Source: Phyto melanocephala (Eukaryota > Arthropoda > Insecta > Diptera > Rhinophoridae). Taken from it: a stretch of 64,000 nucleotides of DNA. Positions 1 to 10,908 of the stretch are shown piece after piece. The stretch is taken from contig OW799237.1 in NCBI GenBank assembly GCA_941918925.1, positions 91,981,015-92,045,014 on the forward strand. Direction: 5' to 3'. Both the position numbers and the translations under genes were made by a program. A model generated the notes under the pieces. That model had not been told where the DNA came from. It saw only the letters and a program-made list of their open reading frames with translations, and made no database searches. Within the stretch, counting starts at the first letter, position 1. Each line of letters begins with the position of its first letter.

Positions 1-1632
1 TTGGCAATTTCTTCCAACTGTCTTAAGCAGATGGTAATATTTAATAAACTACTGTCTGCAATTATTGCAAGATTAAAGAATTCACAATTGAAAATTTAAA
101 TAAGTGTTATATAACTTACCAAAAGGTAGAATTTCATTAACTTTCATGCCGTTAAATTGTTTAATTTTACCTTTTATTGATTGATTATTATTTTGATAAA
201 ATTTTAATTTTTTTAGATTAATTAAAAATGTGGCAATGTTTATTTTTTCTTATTAATTAACACAATTGAAGACCTGATTGGAAATTTAAAAATATAGAAA
301 AGAAAATAAAATAACATTTTTGTTATTTTATATTTTTCTACAATTTTTTAACAAATAATTCTTAATAAATATTTGCATAAATTTCTCCTAAAATTCTATT
401 TTTGTTTTTATCTACATTTATATAATATTGCAAAATTGTTTGTTTCGAGAATATTTTAAACAGGTTTAGATATTTTAAATAGTAAAAACTCAACAAATAA
501 TGTTTTTTTTTTATCAATTAAATTTTTTTCTAAAATTTTGAAAATATCTCATATTTCCTATAGGGTCTTTGAAGATATGAACACTTACGATCATCTGTCA
601 AATATTCGAGAGAAATATTTTTCAAATGCAAACATGACAGAGAGAAAGAGACAGCACCATTACATTTTGAATGTTTTTTTTATAACAAAAATATCAGATG
701 TTTACTGTCATAGACAAATAAATTATGCATTTACTATTGTTTTGGTTTTGAATGAAAACGTGTATTAGTAACAGGGTGTCAATTTTCGTTTTTTAAATTG
801 TTATATAAAAAATTATTCGCATCGATTATATGGTTCCTAACTTGAGAAGAAAATCATGTGGACTAGTCCCAGCTTGGGCCGCAATAAAACAATTAGCTAA
901 TGAAAAGGTTTGCTTGGAACTTCTTTGTAATGGTCCTATGTTTTTTTGTAGGAATTTTAGGAATAAATATCTATATTATATGGTGCCACCCTCTACTGTA
1001 CATATTTAAACTTTTAGTTTTACAGTTTCAAGGAACGAGAATTTATCCAAAGTCCGTAAGTTGAATATTTTGAAAAGCCTTCCTTTATTTTATAGTTTGA
1101 GGTTTATATTTTCATAACGACAACTTTAGTAGAGACCAATAAATCCGTTGTTCAAAATTCAAAAATAAAACACCAAAAATATTATTCTGTGGTTTTGTTA
1201 GTGTTTTTCCTTTTTTGTATTAATTAAAATTATATTTAATTATAAATAAAATTAAATTAAAAAATAAAATCGAATAACAAATACTATTGTACTAATAGAC
1301 ATTTATAAAAAATAAAATTACAACAATTTTGGAAACTTTTTAATTGCTTACTGCCATTTCGTATTTGATTTTGAAACGTTTATAAAACAAATTTTCTATG
1401 AAAACCTATAATAACTTGAAAATGGATTGTTTCTTTTAATTAAAGTCTAATTCAAATCAATTTTATTTGTAAGAATATAGGTCTAAAAATTTTAATTAAT
1501 TTTGTTCTTGTTATTTTTTATTTAGGTATGTACTAACTTAATTTGTGACTCATTGAAAGCTAACATTTGATATACTATTTTGTTGAAATACTAATAAAAC
1601 TGCTAGTCGTTTCGAGACAAACAAATATCGAA
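1..1632. other. AT-rich intergenic stretch 3' of the AFG1L gene
   Basis: No coding region that I can support. The only open frame (538-768) is low-complexity and has no recognisable motif. Around 965-1045 lies a partial copy of the small fold-back repeat seen complete at 9583-9701: both share a centre reading ATGGTGC...ACCCT and a right arm ending in AACGAGAATT. TTTATT motifs near 1462 could serve as the poly(A) signal of the minus-strand gene that ends at 1633. Confidence 0.6.
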
Positions 1633-3535
1633 TTAACGATGTTTGGCCCATTGTTCCCAATATTCTTTCTTCTGCATTTCGTATAAACGTGAAATGGTAC
1701 GATCGTAGGCAAACATTTCTTCTTCACCGGTGAAAACACTCGCCGATGTATCTTGCTGCAATTGAAAAATCCATTAAATTCAAAACTTATTTTAAGATTA
1801 TGATTTAATTAAATTTTTATTTTTTTTTATTATGTTTGTGTACAACTTACTAATTTCAAATCATCCATTAACATACGTTGTTCATCGGCAATGCCTGTGG
1901 ACGTATCACTAAAATTAAACAATTGGTCTAAAGGAACTTCGGCTGAAAGCACCACTCGTACACGATTATCATAGAGCGTATCGATAAGTGTAATGAAACG
2001 TCTCATTTGGGATTTTATTTGCAAGGTTAACTGTGGAACATTGTGTATTAGGACGGTGTGAAAGAATTGTCCTATTTGTATGTAATCACTGCCACCCAAA
2101 GGCTATAAAATCATAATTTACCGATGTCATTTTTAATAAATTTTTTAATTAAAACTTACACGATTACATAGTTCTTCAAAACTACTGTCTAGTACTTGAC
2201 CACAGGTGCGTTGAAATGTTAAGTTACGTCCAAAATGTGTAATAGTACGAGGTCTAACGATGTCGTTCTCCTGTGAACATAAAATTTTAAACATACGTTC
2301 CATTTGAGCTTTAGCATCGGTTTGTGTTGTTCTGAAATATTTTTTAGAAAACTTTTAATAATTTCTCTAATTTAAATTTTTGCTTTAATTTGTAGAAACC
2401 TTTTTCTTTGTGGAATGTTTTTGATAAATTTTTAATTGATATGATAAATTTTTTTTGCTCCAAGGATATTTTGTTTAAGTTTTAGATTTTTATATAGAAA
2501 TTTGGCTATATTAGTTATTTATAAAAATTAATACTACAAAGTTATATAAACCAAAAATTTTTTTCAATAAATTTCCTTTTTATAAGTTTTTGTTGGAAGA
2601 TAATACAATAGTCAGGAGTACTTACACAAAATAATTTGTATCACCCGACTGAGCTATGCGACGATAATCTACTCCACTATCCATCGCCGACAAACTGCAA
2701 CGATTTAGCAAAACATCGATGAAGGGAACAAAATTGCTGCGTTGTAAACCATTCTTATATAAGTCAGTAGGATGACGATTACTGGTGGCTACACAAACGA
2801 TACCTTCGTTAAAGAGGTGGGTAAAGAGACTTTTCAGAATCATTGCATCAGCAATGTCGGTAACCTGAAATTCATCAAAACAAATCAACCAAGATTCAGC
2901 TGCAATCATTTCTGCCACAGGCAATGTAGGATCGAAAGGTTTAGGTTTCTCCGAGTTGAAAGCACGGTCTCTAGGACCGCGTTCCTGTTTGACCTGATGG
3001 ATGCGGCCGTGCACTTGAGACATAAAGGAATTAAAATGGACGCGTTGTTTTCTTTTAATCTGAAAGCAATTAATAAATAAATATTTATTTATTCCCTATA
3101 CGGAGATCAACTTACATTTGTACAACAGTCGTAAAACAAATCCATTAGGGTCGTCTTGCCGCCTCCCACGCTGCCATAGATATAGAGACCTTTGGGTGAA
3201 GCAGTATTTAACAACTGTATGGAACTACTACTAACTGCCTTTTTCTTTTTCAAGAGTTTACTTAAGAAACCTCCTCCATTTTGTGTCGAATATTTAACTG
3301 GCGTTGGCTGATAGTCCTTTATCGTGTTATATATGTCTTCCAACTGCTGAGCGGTTTTCTCTTGTGCTTTATCCGGTATTAATTGTTTTTCTTTTACTCT
3401 TTTCTCATACACTTGTATGGGAGTGAAATATCTCGTACATGCCTGTTGTCCATTTGCAGCCAACAAAAGCAGTTGTTGTTGTTGTTTGAGGGTTGAACCC
3501 GAAAAACCAAACACTATCTTCTTAGAGGTAAACAT
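1633..3535 (-). CDS. AFG1L: AFG1-like (AFG1L/LACE1) mitochondrial AAA ATPase, five exons
   Basis: Exons in transcription order are 3116-3535, 2626-3059, 2160-2331, 1851-2102 and 1633-1755. All donors are GTAAG and all acceptors AG, and the joined frame is 1401 nt (466 aa). Walker A GSVGGGKT is at about residues 121-128. Walker B LICFDEF is at about 198-204 and is followed by QVTDIADA, typical of AFG1. Later family blocks include VHFNSFM, FEELCNR|PLGGSDY across the exon 3/4 join, and [15 protein letters not shown]1 proteins are single-AAA-domain ATPases of the mitochondrial inner membrane or matrix, involved in quality control of respiratory-chain subunits. The Lys/Ser-containing N-terminus suits a targeting peptide. 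I chose ATG 3535 because the frame upstream has only GTG codons. Length fits the family. In Drosophila the orthologue is, from memory, CG8520 beside the Cpr49A cluster, which agrees with the neighbours here. Confidence 0.95.
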
Positions 3536-3810
3536 TTTGTTATACGTCACCACTTTGCTGCTATCACCATCCGATTATAAAATTTAAATATTTATATAAC
3601 TAAAAAATTCTTATAGAATTATTAATATTTTTGCACATTTATTTGCAATTTTGCGAAATTTTGTCAACTTATTTTCTTTAACATATTACATAAAGACGCA
3701 GGCCATCTGTTTTGGTTGATTTTTCTTTCAAGAGCGAGGTAAAACTTTCGTCTACGACCGTGAATTTTTTGTGTGTGACAAATGTTTTTTTTTGTTGGTT
3801 CCTGTTTGTG

Positions 3811-3886
3811 TTTTTTTATTTTTGTATAATCGATCAGCTGGGAATGAAATTTTTTATTTTTGTATAATCGATCAGCTGGGAATGAA
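3811..3886. repeat. 38-bp unit in direct tandem duplication upstream of AFG1L
   Basis: Two nearly identical units, starting at about 3811 and 3850, each contain TGTATAATCGATCAGCTGGG; the period between the GTATAATCG motifs is 38 bp. Each unit carries an ATCGAT core and a CAGCTG E-box. They lie about 280-350 bp upstream of the AFG1L start codon, so they could be promoter elements or simply a local slippage duplication. Confidence 0.75.
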
Positions 3887-4374
3887 TTTTTTCACACGAC
3901 GAAAATGTAAATAAACAACATGTGTTTAGAAGAGAACTAAAAAGTTAGAGAGAAAAGTGCTGACAGTGTTGGTAAACACGAATTTATGAGTTGTATTTGA
4001 AGGTTTTAAAAAAATAAAGTAGTTATTGAAATCGTTATATATAGTAAAGTTAAAGTTTAAAATATCTGTGGTATATTTATAAAATATCTTATATTGTCAG
4101 TTATAATATAAATAATAGTCATACAAAACTATTGACAATTATATAAAATAATAGTTTTCTATGCTTATATCTAGAAAAAAATTTGAAAGTCTAATATATA
4201 TGATCAAAATAACATAAATAATTTAAATACAATTTTTCGTTATTTTTCCGTTAATAACCTATTAAACAACAATTTCGGTAAATTAGTTTTGAAAAAGTTT
4301 TTGTTTATAACATGGATTTAGAAATAAATTATCTTTTTTTTAACTTCAATAAATTTTATTTTTAAATAGAATAT

Positions 4375-4584
4375 CAAGGCATATTTATTCATCAGGTACT
4401 CTTGATTTGTCAGCTGATTATTTTTTTCAACACTTTTTTTTAAGTTTCAGCTGTCAAAATGCATAAATAAAAAACAATTTTCTCTCTTTTCTAATTTATT
4501 TCAAATGTCAAACTTCATATATAAAAAATATAAATAAAAAAATTCTCTCCGAACTGCAATTACCTGATGAATAAATATGCCATG
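4375..4584. mobile_element. CAAGGC-family MITE, 210 bp, with 9-bp target duplication
   Basis: The left end begins CAAGGCATATTTATTCATCA and the right end is its inverted counterpart, starting CATGGCATATTTATTC when read inwards; about 23 of 24 terminal bases match. The element is flanked on both sides by ATAGAATAT (4366-4374 and 4585-4593), a direct target duplication of 8-9 bp. The CA...TG ends and duplication length suggest a hAT-type non-autonomous element. It has no coding capacity. Relatives are at 28282-29025, 28355-28735 and 49430-49555. Confidence 0.85.
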
Positions 4585-5010
4585 ATAGAATATATTAATA
4601 TTCTCTAATTTTAAACACATTTAGATGTAATCCATATATTAATAAATTAGTTAAATAAATTTGCTAAAATTAGCTTTTCTTTAAATTCTATATTTAAATA
4701 ATTTATTTTAAAAAATGATTTATAAAATAAATTCTTTCTTTTTATAGAAATATTTCTTTAATATCGATGCCTTACTTCCTCAACCCATAGCTGCCAGATT
4801 TGACGATTTATCGTCATTTTGACGATTTTACGTGCTAAAATTACATGTTGACGATTTGACGATTTATGTTATGTTTTTGACGATTTTCAAGAATTCAAGC
4901 TTGCAACATTTTTCATTACTTTTATATCAACCTGAAACTAAAAAAAATAATTTGTAACGGTTTTTTATGTTATTAATAATAGAACAGTGTGAAAAAGATA
5001 AATCTGTCTA

Positions 5011-5844
5011 TATACCCTTCACACAGTGAAAGAAGGTTTGTCATTCCGTGTGAAATTTCTACAATTTTCATTTCCGACCCCATAAAGTATATATTTTCTG
5101 AAAGCTTATGAATAGGGGAGTCGATTAAGCCCTGTCAGTCTGTCCGTCTGACCGTCTGTCCGTGTGTATGTTGAAATCAACTTTTTGAAGCCCCCCGACA
5201 TAGGTTGGACCCGGGTAAGGTATTAAAATATCAGAAATATTCGGGAGTAGATCGGTATTGAAAATCAGAAACAACTGAGATATGAGCAAAAACCCACGAC
5301 CACCTCGATTTTTTTTCACAAAAACAACATTACAACAACAACATACATACATACAAACGTGTATACTGGTTAGAGAAAACGTGGCATCGAATCCCAGCTG
5401 AGCCAAAAAAATTTTTTTTTAATTTTTTAAAAATTTTTTTTTTAATTTTTTTTTTATATTTTTTTTTTATTTTTTATTTTTTATTTAATATTTTATTATT
5501 TTTATTAATTTTTTTTTTATTTTTTTTTTTTAATTTTTTTTTTTTTTTTTGCTTTATATATATTATATATATAATAATTTTTTTTTTAATTTTTTTTTTT
5601 TTTTGATTTTTTTTTTAAATTTTTTTAAAAATTTTTTTTTTATTTATTTTTTTTTTTGTTTTTTTTAAATAAATACGTGAATTTATAATTTTACAATGGG
5701 ATGTTTTTATATATGTATGTTTTTATATGTATGTACGTATTTCATATGGGATGAATGGTGACATAAACTACTGTTATTGCATGACTACACGTTGTGAAGG
5801 GTATATAAGATTCGGCACGGCCGAATATAGCGCTCTTACTTGTT
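5011..5844 (-). mobile_element. mini-me/DINE-1-like repeat, copy A (nested in hAT 1)
   Basis: Read on the minus strand it starts AACAAGTAAGAGCGCTATAT, then the hairpin TTCGGCCGTGCCGAA and TATACCCTTCAC. A long A/T-only tract follows, then a conserved block containing GGCTCAGCTGGGATTCGATG. A (GTCY)n-like run of GTCTGTCCGTCT and the core CCGACCCCATAAAGTATATA come next, and it ends in a GTGTGAAGGGTATA palindrome. The pairing of this core with TA and GTCY proto-microsatellites is what I remember of dipteran mini-me elements, now grouped with DINE-1/Helentron-derived sequences. Non-coding. Confidence 0.8.
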
Positions 5845-5924
5845 AATTATACATTAAAACCTTTGACTTTTAAGGATTTAATTATATTTTAATGTTTACA
5901 TTATATTTTCAATAGAAAACCAAG

Positions 5925-6097
5925 ATGATGAAAATTGGTAGCAGCTCTTCCTCTGTAAGTAGAAATTTCAACTATTTTTTATACAAAACTTTGTAGTAGC
6001 TAAAATGAAATTTTAATGGTGTTTTTTACAGGTAACCAACAAGAAGAAAATTAAGGAATACTGGTTTGCAGATTCAGAAATAAGTTTATGGGCTTAA
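5925..6097 (+). pseudogene. Short spliced frame inside hAT 1, possible transposase N-terminal remnant
   Basis: ATG at 5925 opens a 30-nt exon ending at 5954 before GTAAGT; an exon at 6032-6097 follows a TTTTTTACAG acceptor and ends in TAA. The join is in frame and gives a 31-residue peptide ending KEYWFADSEISLWA. The pattern of K followed by W, D/E and a second W resembles N-termini of some hAT-like transposases (WL..DPEF..WL), but it is too short to be sure. It may be the residue of an internally deleted transposase gene. Confidence 0.35.
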
Positions 6098-6730
6098 AAA
6101 CGAAACGATGTAGTTTATTTTGGCGTTGTGCTCGTCTTACGCTTGTCTATTATTATAATTATTTGTCAAATAGTCCAAAAAGATTCAGCCAATTTATTAT
6201 TTTTTGTATTTATATATACATATATATTAATATTTGTTTTCGAAATTAATTCTAAATTGTATTATATTTATTGTCATGTTCTTAACTTAAAAGGGTCTAA
6301 TAAAACCATTTATTATCTCCCTAGATTTAAAAAGTTTGTTATGTTATGCATTAAATAAAAAATGTTTTGCTTTAAAAATACGTTTCTTTATTTTGACGTT
6401 TTTATGACGATTTGCGTAAACCATTTGACGATTTTGACGATTTTTTTTCCCAAATTATACGATTTTACTCCAATTTTATCTGGCAGCTATGCCTCAACCT
6501 CGTATCTTAAAAAATAAAAATTTTCAGGAGATAAAAAGAAACGGTTCATCTTTTTATACTTCGGTGTTTGGTTAAAAGTTTAAATGCAATTATTAAGGAA
6601 TTGATTGTATTTATGTATATTAGTAGTAATAATATACTAATCTTTTTCAGTTAAAGCATAAAACAATCGTTTGATATGAAAAAGACAAACCGTATTTTTT
6701 AAGATACGAGGTTGAGGAAGTAAGGCATCG

Positions 6731-7223
6731 ATATTTATATGACGTATTTCTATAAGTCTTAGGGCAAAAATCTTAATTATTTTATATGCAGAATTCTAAA
6801 TAATTATTTCTATAATAAAAACAAAAACAAAGGCTTAATTTGTATACCTGTTACTGAATAATGAATTTTTTAAAAGAAATTTATGTTATAAAAAATCGTC
6901 TATTTGATCCAAATATTTTATAGTTAGTTAGCTGTAGACCATCTATAAAATATTTATATGTTTCGAAATTAATTCTAGCGAGAGACCATAGTTTTATTAC
7001 CTGGTTTAATTACAAGGCAAATAAGACTGCTTTGTAAATTAATATAAAAATGAACCGCCACATTTATAATCAATTTTAAATTAATCAAAATTTCGTTGGA
7101 TAAAATGCATTTTAGAAACCATAAATAAATTTGAAAATTAACTATAAATATGGCCCTTAACATTTAGGTTTTTATTTATAAAAAAAATGTATATAAAATC
7201 GATTTAAAGAATTTTATATGAAC
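6731..7223. other. AT-rich stretch, nothing recognised
   Basis: The stretch has high AT content with many short A/T runs. I see no splice-supported frame, repeat end or RNA motif. The small minus-strand open frame at 6975-7163 has no family resemblance. Confidence 0.5.
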
Positions 7224-7580
7224 ACTAGCTGACCAGGCAAACGTTGTGTAAAATTTGAAGAAAAATACTTAAAACTATATCGATGCAAGTACATAATTAA
7301 AAAAGAGTGGGCGTTGAGGTAGGCGTGGTAAAAAAGAATCCTTTTAATCATACCAGAGTCTTAGTTATATTATGTAAAAATTTCAAGAAGATTGGTTTAG
7401 CAGTCTGGCCTACCTAAGGGGGCGTGCAAAGAGGCGAGGCGTTGAGAGTTATGAATAATAGATGTTGACCGATTCTCACACCTACCCGATATTCACACAA
7501 AATTTCATGAAAATCGTTCGAGCTATTTCGGAGGAGTTTAATAACAAACACCACGATACGAGAATTTTTAATAATAGATT
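7224..7580 (+). mobile_element. Dispersed repeat with ACTAGCTGACC end, decayed copy
   Basis: It starts ACTAGCTGACCAGGCAAACG and ends in a block with AAATTTCATGAAAATCGTTC, followed by GAGGAGTTTAATAACAAACA and CGAGAATTTTTAATAATAGA. This combination of a CTAGCTGACC-type start and a TCGGAGGAGTT...ACGAGAAT tail recurs across insect genomes as a dispersed non-coding repeat; I am not sure of its class (Helitron-like or non-LTR derived). A relative in the opposite orientation, with added tandem units, is at 14161-14783. Confidence 0.65.
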
Positions 7581-7720
7581 TTAAAATAAAATAAAAATTT
7601 AAAATTTATCTAAATAGGGGTAAGAATTTGATCAAAATTATTAAATCAAACAATTCATAATTCGAATCATTTTGATTTCTCAGATTAACACTCGCTTGTG
7701 CTACAATACTACCGTATTCA

Positions 7721-7893
7721 TAAAAATATTTTTGGTTTATTAAATGCTTGTTTGACAGATCGTCGTTCGCAAGTTATTGAGATCTATGTGACACATAAAA
7801 CATATACCTATAGAACACAATAATTTGAGAACGACGATATGTTGTACAGAAATTCGTCAAATAAGCTTTCGGATAAACATAAAATATTTTTTT
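7721..7893. mobile_element. Fold-back MITE, about 173 bp
   Basis: Left arm AAAATATTTTTGGTTTATTA... and right arm (read inwards) AAAATATTTTATGTTTATC... are imperfect inverted repeats that continue inward through TTTGAC and TCGTCGTTC. The loop is around 7790-7810. It is non-coding, and I could not fix a target duplication. Confidence 0.65.
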
Positions 7894-8999
7894 ATCAATA
7901 TGGCAGTCAGTGTTTAAAATGATCATGATTTTCAAAATAAGTTAAAAGGTCTAATAAAAACTTTATAAAGCATTATTTTGCGCATTTAGGAAAAACAATT
8001 TTTTTAACATAATTTGGCGCTTTGAAAATTTTTACTGTAACCCTATCCTACCTATCGTTTACAATACATAATTTATCATACATATCTTAAGAGTGTGTTA
8101 ATAGACACTCATTCATCTTTTATTGTTTACAAATGTCTTGTCGTCAAATGATCATACAAAAGGCAATATTGCCAACAACGAACAACCTACATACATATGT
8201 ACATACACACATGAATATTCACTAATATGTATGAACAACAACAAAATAAATTTAATCGATACGAATGAATCAATGTAGATAAATTTGTAGGTCATGCACA
8301 TTTATCTTGTATCTTCCATTGAATCGTCAATAATAAGATGAACTAATTTTTTTTAGCAGATTTAATAAAAATAATAATATTGTATACCTATACATGTATT
8401 TGCATAGAAATAGAAATTAAAATATTAAAATAAAAAAACTCTTTAAATATTTTTTATTTCGATTTTATTTCTATACACATTTTGGATAATTTATATTTTT
8501 TCGACTTCTTCAAACAGTTTTTTTTGTTTGTTTTGAAAATCAGTGAAATACTTTTGGCAAAAAAAAAAACCTCATACCTCATTAAACATTTTGTTAATAC
8601 TTCTAATACGTCTAATTTTCGCATTAATTACACCACATTTTCTGCGGTGATTTCATTAGTTAGTCGTTATATTTGCATTCGTATAAAATGTGTATGTAAA
8701 TTAAGTTTGATTTATAACTAGCAACTGTTTATGATGGATGAGAGAAACCTCTGTATTATGTATGTACATATGTGCAAAAGAAAATAAAAATTTTAAATAT
8801 TCATAAAATTGGTATTGGAGAATTAAGTGCGCTAGATATCCTAATAAAAAAAATTTTAATTAAAAATTCTACGGAGTTATTTCTTTTTAACCAAGACTAA
8901 AAGAAAATTTGAATTGGTTTGGGGAAGTAAGGAATTAATTAAATAAAGAGCAATTGATCCAATCCACCTTAATGTCATTAATAGTTATAAATATTGTAG
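7894..8999. other. AT-rich stretch, nothing recognised
   Basis: Long A/T runs, short CATA/TACA repeats and a low-complexity open frame at 8482-8721 with no motif. No repeat ends, promoter pair or RNA gene could be supported. Confidence 0.5.
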
Positions 9000-9360
9000 T
9001 TGTACCTATTTGTAGATTGGTTTCAGAACATCTATTACTTAGATTCTATAGCAGTCGTAATTCAGCTCTGGTCGGGTCAAGAACTCGCGCGTCATTCTCG
9101 TTATCGAATAAAGACAATCAGGCCGTACCTTTCATATGACTTCGAGAGTTTTGCGTCTCACTCTCGCATTGGTTAATTGCGTGGCGTCGGTAAGCGGTAC
9201 CGAGGTACAGTTACGCGGACTCTCAATTAACCTTTGCAAAACTTTTAAAAATATTTTTTTTCGCGTAAAGCTCCGACTTCCTATATTAAGGTATAGGTCG
9301 ACTTACGGATACTGAAGCTGTGTGGAATACCCTGGCTCTTTGGTTTTAAAACCTTGCCAT
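9000..9360. other. Less AT-rich island, unidentified
   Basis: The base composition is visibly richer in G+C than the flanks, with CGCG and GCGG motifs (for example CTCGCGCGTCATTCTCG and TTACGCGGACTCTC). No reading frame of useful length is open through it, and no inverted or long direct repeats were seen. It may be a retrotransposon LTR or UTR fragment. Confidence 0.35.
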
Positions 9361-9582
9361 TAAAATAAATAAAAAATAGTTTCTATAGAAAAGATATATT
9401 CATCTTTCGAAGGAAGTAGAAGGTTCTACGGGTCTAATATCTTCTTATTTCTTTACATTAAACTTTTAATAAATACTATTTTTTTTTTAAATAATAATTT
9501 CTTTTTATTTGCTATCATTTATCATATACCCTTTAAACAAATAATATTCTGATAATTCAATAATAAATGCCGAGTAGCGTAT

Positions 9583-9701
9583 CAATTCTCGTTCTATGAA
9601 ACTATAAAATGAAAAGTTTTTGTGTGTCATATCATATGGTGCTGCATACCCTTTGCTATACAAAAACTTTTTCATTTCACAGTTTCACAGAACGAGAATT
9701 G
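9583..9701. mobile_element. Fold-back MITE, 119 bp
   Basis: Arms CAATTCTCGTTCTATGAAAC and, read inwards from the right, CAATTCTCGTTCTGTGAAAC pair over about 40 bp, through AAAATGAAAA and AGTTTTTGT, leaving a loop of roughly 35 bp. A partial relative is at about 965-1045. No target duplication is clear. Non-coding. Confidence 0.75.
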
Positions 9702-10908
9702 AGCTTTAGAATGTATTTTCGTAACTAGTAGCGGCTTCATCAACTGCACTTTTTAAATTGTAACTTAAATATATTCATATTTATCTTAAAATTTAATAGA
9801 AATATAATTCAAGAATTATAACACTTTAGTATCCTTCCTATTCTTGCAAAAGACGATCAAAAGTTATAAATGATAAACTGTTAGTTTAGTTTAAAATTAA
9901 TACAAATTTAAGGTTTTCCAAAACTAATTTTATATTTATGTATGATTTTCTAAAATAATAGTTTAGTAGGTATAGCAATAATAATAAAAAGAAAATATAA
10001 TACAGCAACTAATAAAAGAACAAGAGAAAAGGCTTAAATGTAAAAATAATAACAGCATCTTAATAGAAATTAAAAGAAAATTAACAGCTAATTCTTTATT
10101 TATATTGTTTTTGTTGTTGCTGTTTGGCTATTTTACTTCAAAAACTACAGGTAGACCGACGTACAAACATGCACACACATACGATTTTTAGAACACAAGA
10201 AGCAAAAATAACTGATTAAGTTATGACCAGTACAATAATAATAAAAACAACAACAACAACACATCTACAAAGAGTAGCAAGATTGCTAGGAACATAAATA
10301 AGTAAGTAGAAATGGGGTTTGCAACAATCTGAGAAGTATTTTATAAATTAGTCAAAAGAAAGATGCTGATTAGAAAAGACGATGGACGCGCAAAAATACT
10401 TCGTAAATGTTCGATATCTTGAATTTGCATTAAAGTAAAGCAATTATTGGTCAAGATGTGCTTTTAGCAATATCCAGTTAATAAAGTGTAAAACGAGTAA
10501 AAAATAGTAATGGAAACCAAAAGAAGTCTAAAGCAAAAAAATAAATAAAAAGCGAAAACTGTTGTTTACCACAATTTAAACATAATTGCAACAAGTAGAA
10601 ATATATTTATATGTATGTGTGTAATTCTGCGTTGAAATTTCTAAATCAATTTATAGTGATAAAATAAAAAGATACAAAAAACAGAGTAACAATAAACAAA
10701 ACCAGCAATAAATAATTGATTTAGAAAACTATTGACCCGGTCAGTGCATACGCGTAAATACAACTTTTTTCTTCATTTGAATAAAAATATAAAAAAACTA
10801 TAAAAAAAATAAAAACTAGAACGCTATGTTTGAAATGATTACCTGTAGATAGTATTACTTATTGCAACTAGACTTATAATTCTATATTTACAAGACAATT
10901 GCATAAAT
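9702..10908. other. AT-rich upstream flank of the two-exon gene
   Basis: Contains CAA-rich and AAT-rich simple sequence (around 10230-10262) and no supported gene. No clear TATA/initiator pair is visible directly upstream of the ATG at 10909, so the transcription start was not placed. Confidence 0.5.

Larger units (their letters stand above)
4786..6491. mobile_element. hAT-type element 1, non-autonomous, 1706 bp
   Basis: Perfect 14-bp terminal inverted repeats CATAGCTGCCAGAT...ATCTGGCAGCTATG are flanked by the 8-bp target duplication CCTCAACC (4778-4785 and 6492-6499). The empty site is seen in the related MITE copies, so the boundaries are exact. Short direct repeats of TGACGATTTT sit just inside both ends (about 4797-4890 and 6395-6445). 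The interior holds a mini-me-like repeat (5011-5844) and a short spliced frame (5925-6097). No full transposase is present. Eight-base duplications are typical of the hAT superfamily. Confidence 0.9.
4765..6730. mobile_element. 252-bp inverted-repeat MITE, copy 1, split by a hAT element
   Basis: The ends read CGATGCCTTACTTCCTCAAC inwards from the left and the inverted equivalent at the right, about 33 bp of terminal inverted repeat. Two uninterrupted copies are at 13909-14160 (252 bp) and 53723-53976 (254 bp). Removing the inserted element 4786-6491 and one 8-bp duplication leaves 252 bp, the size of copy 2. The interior is non-coding. The target duplication of this family is unclear (ATAT is possible in this copy only). 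Confidence 0.88.

Noticed and set aside
2772..3080. Plus-strand frame over AFG1L exon 2
   Set aside because: Shadow of the conserved minus-strand exon that carries Walker B.
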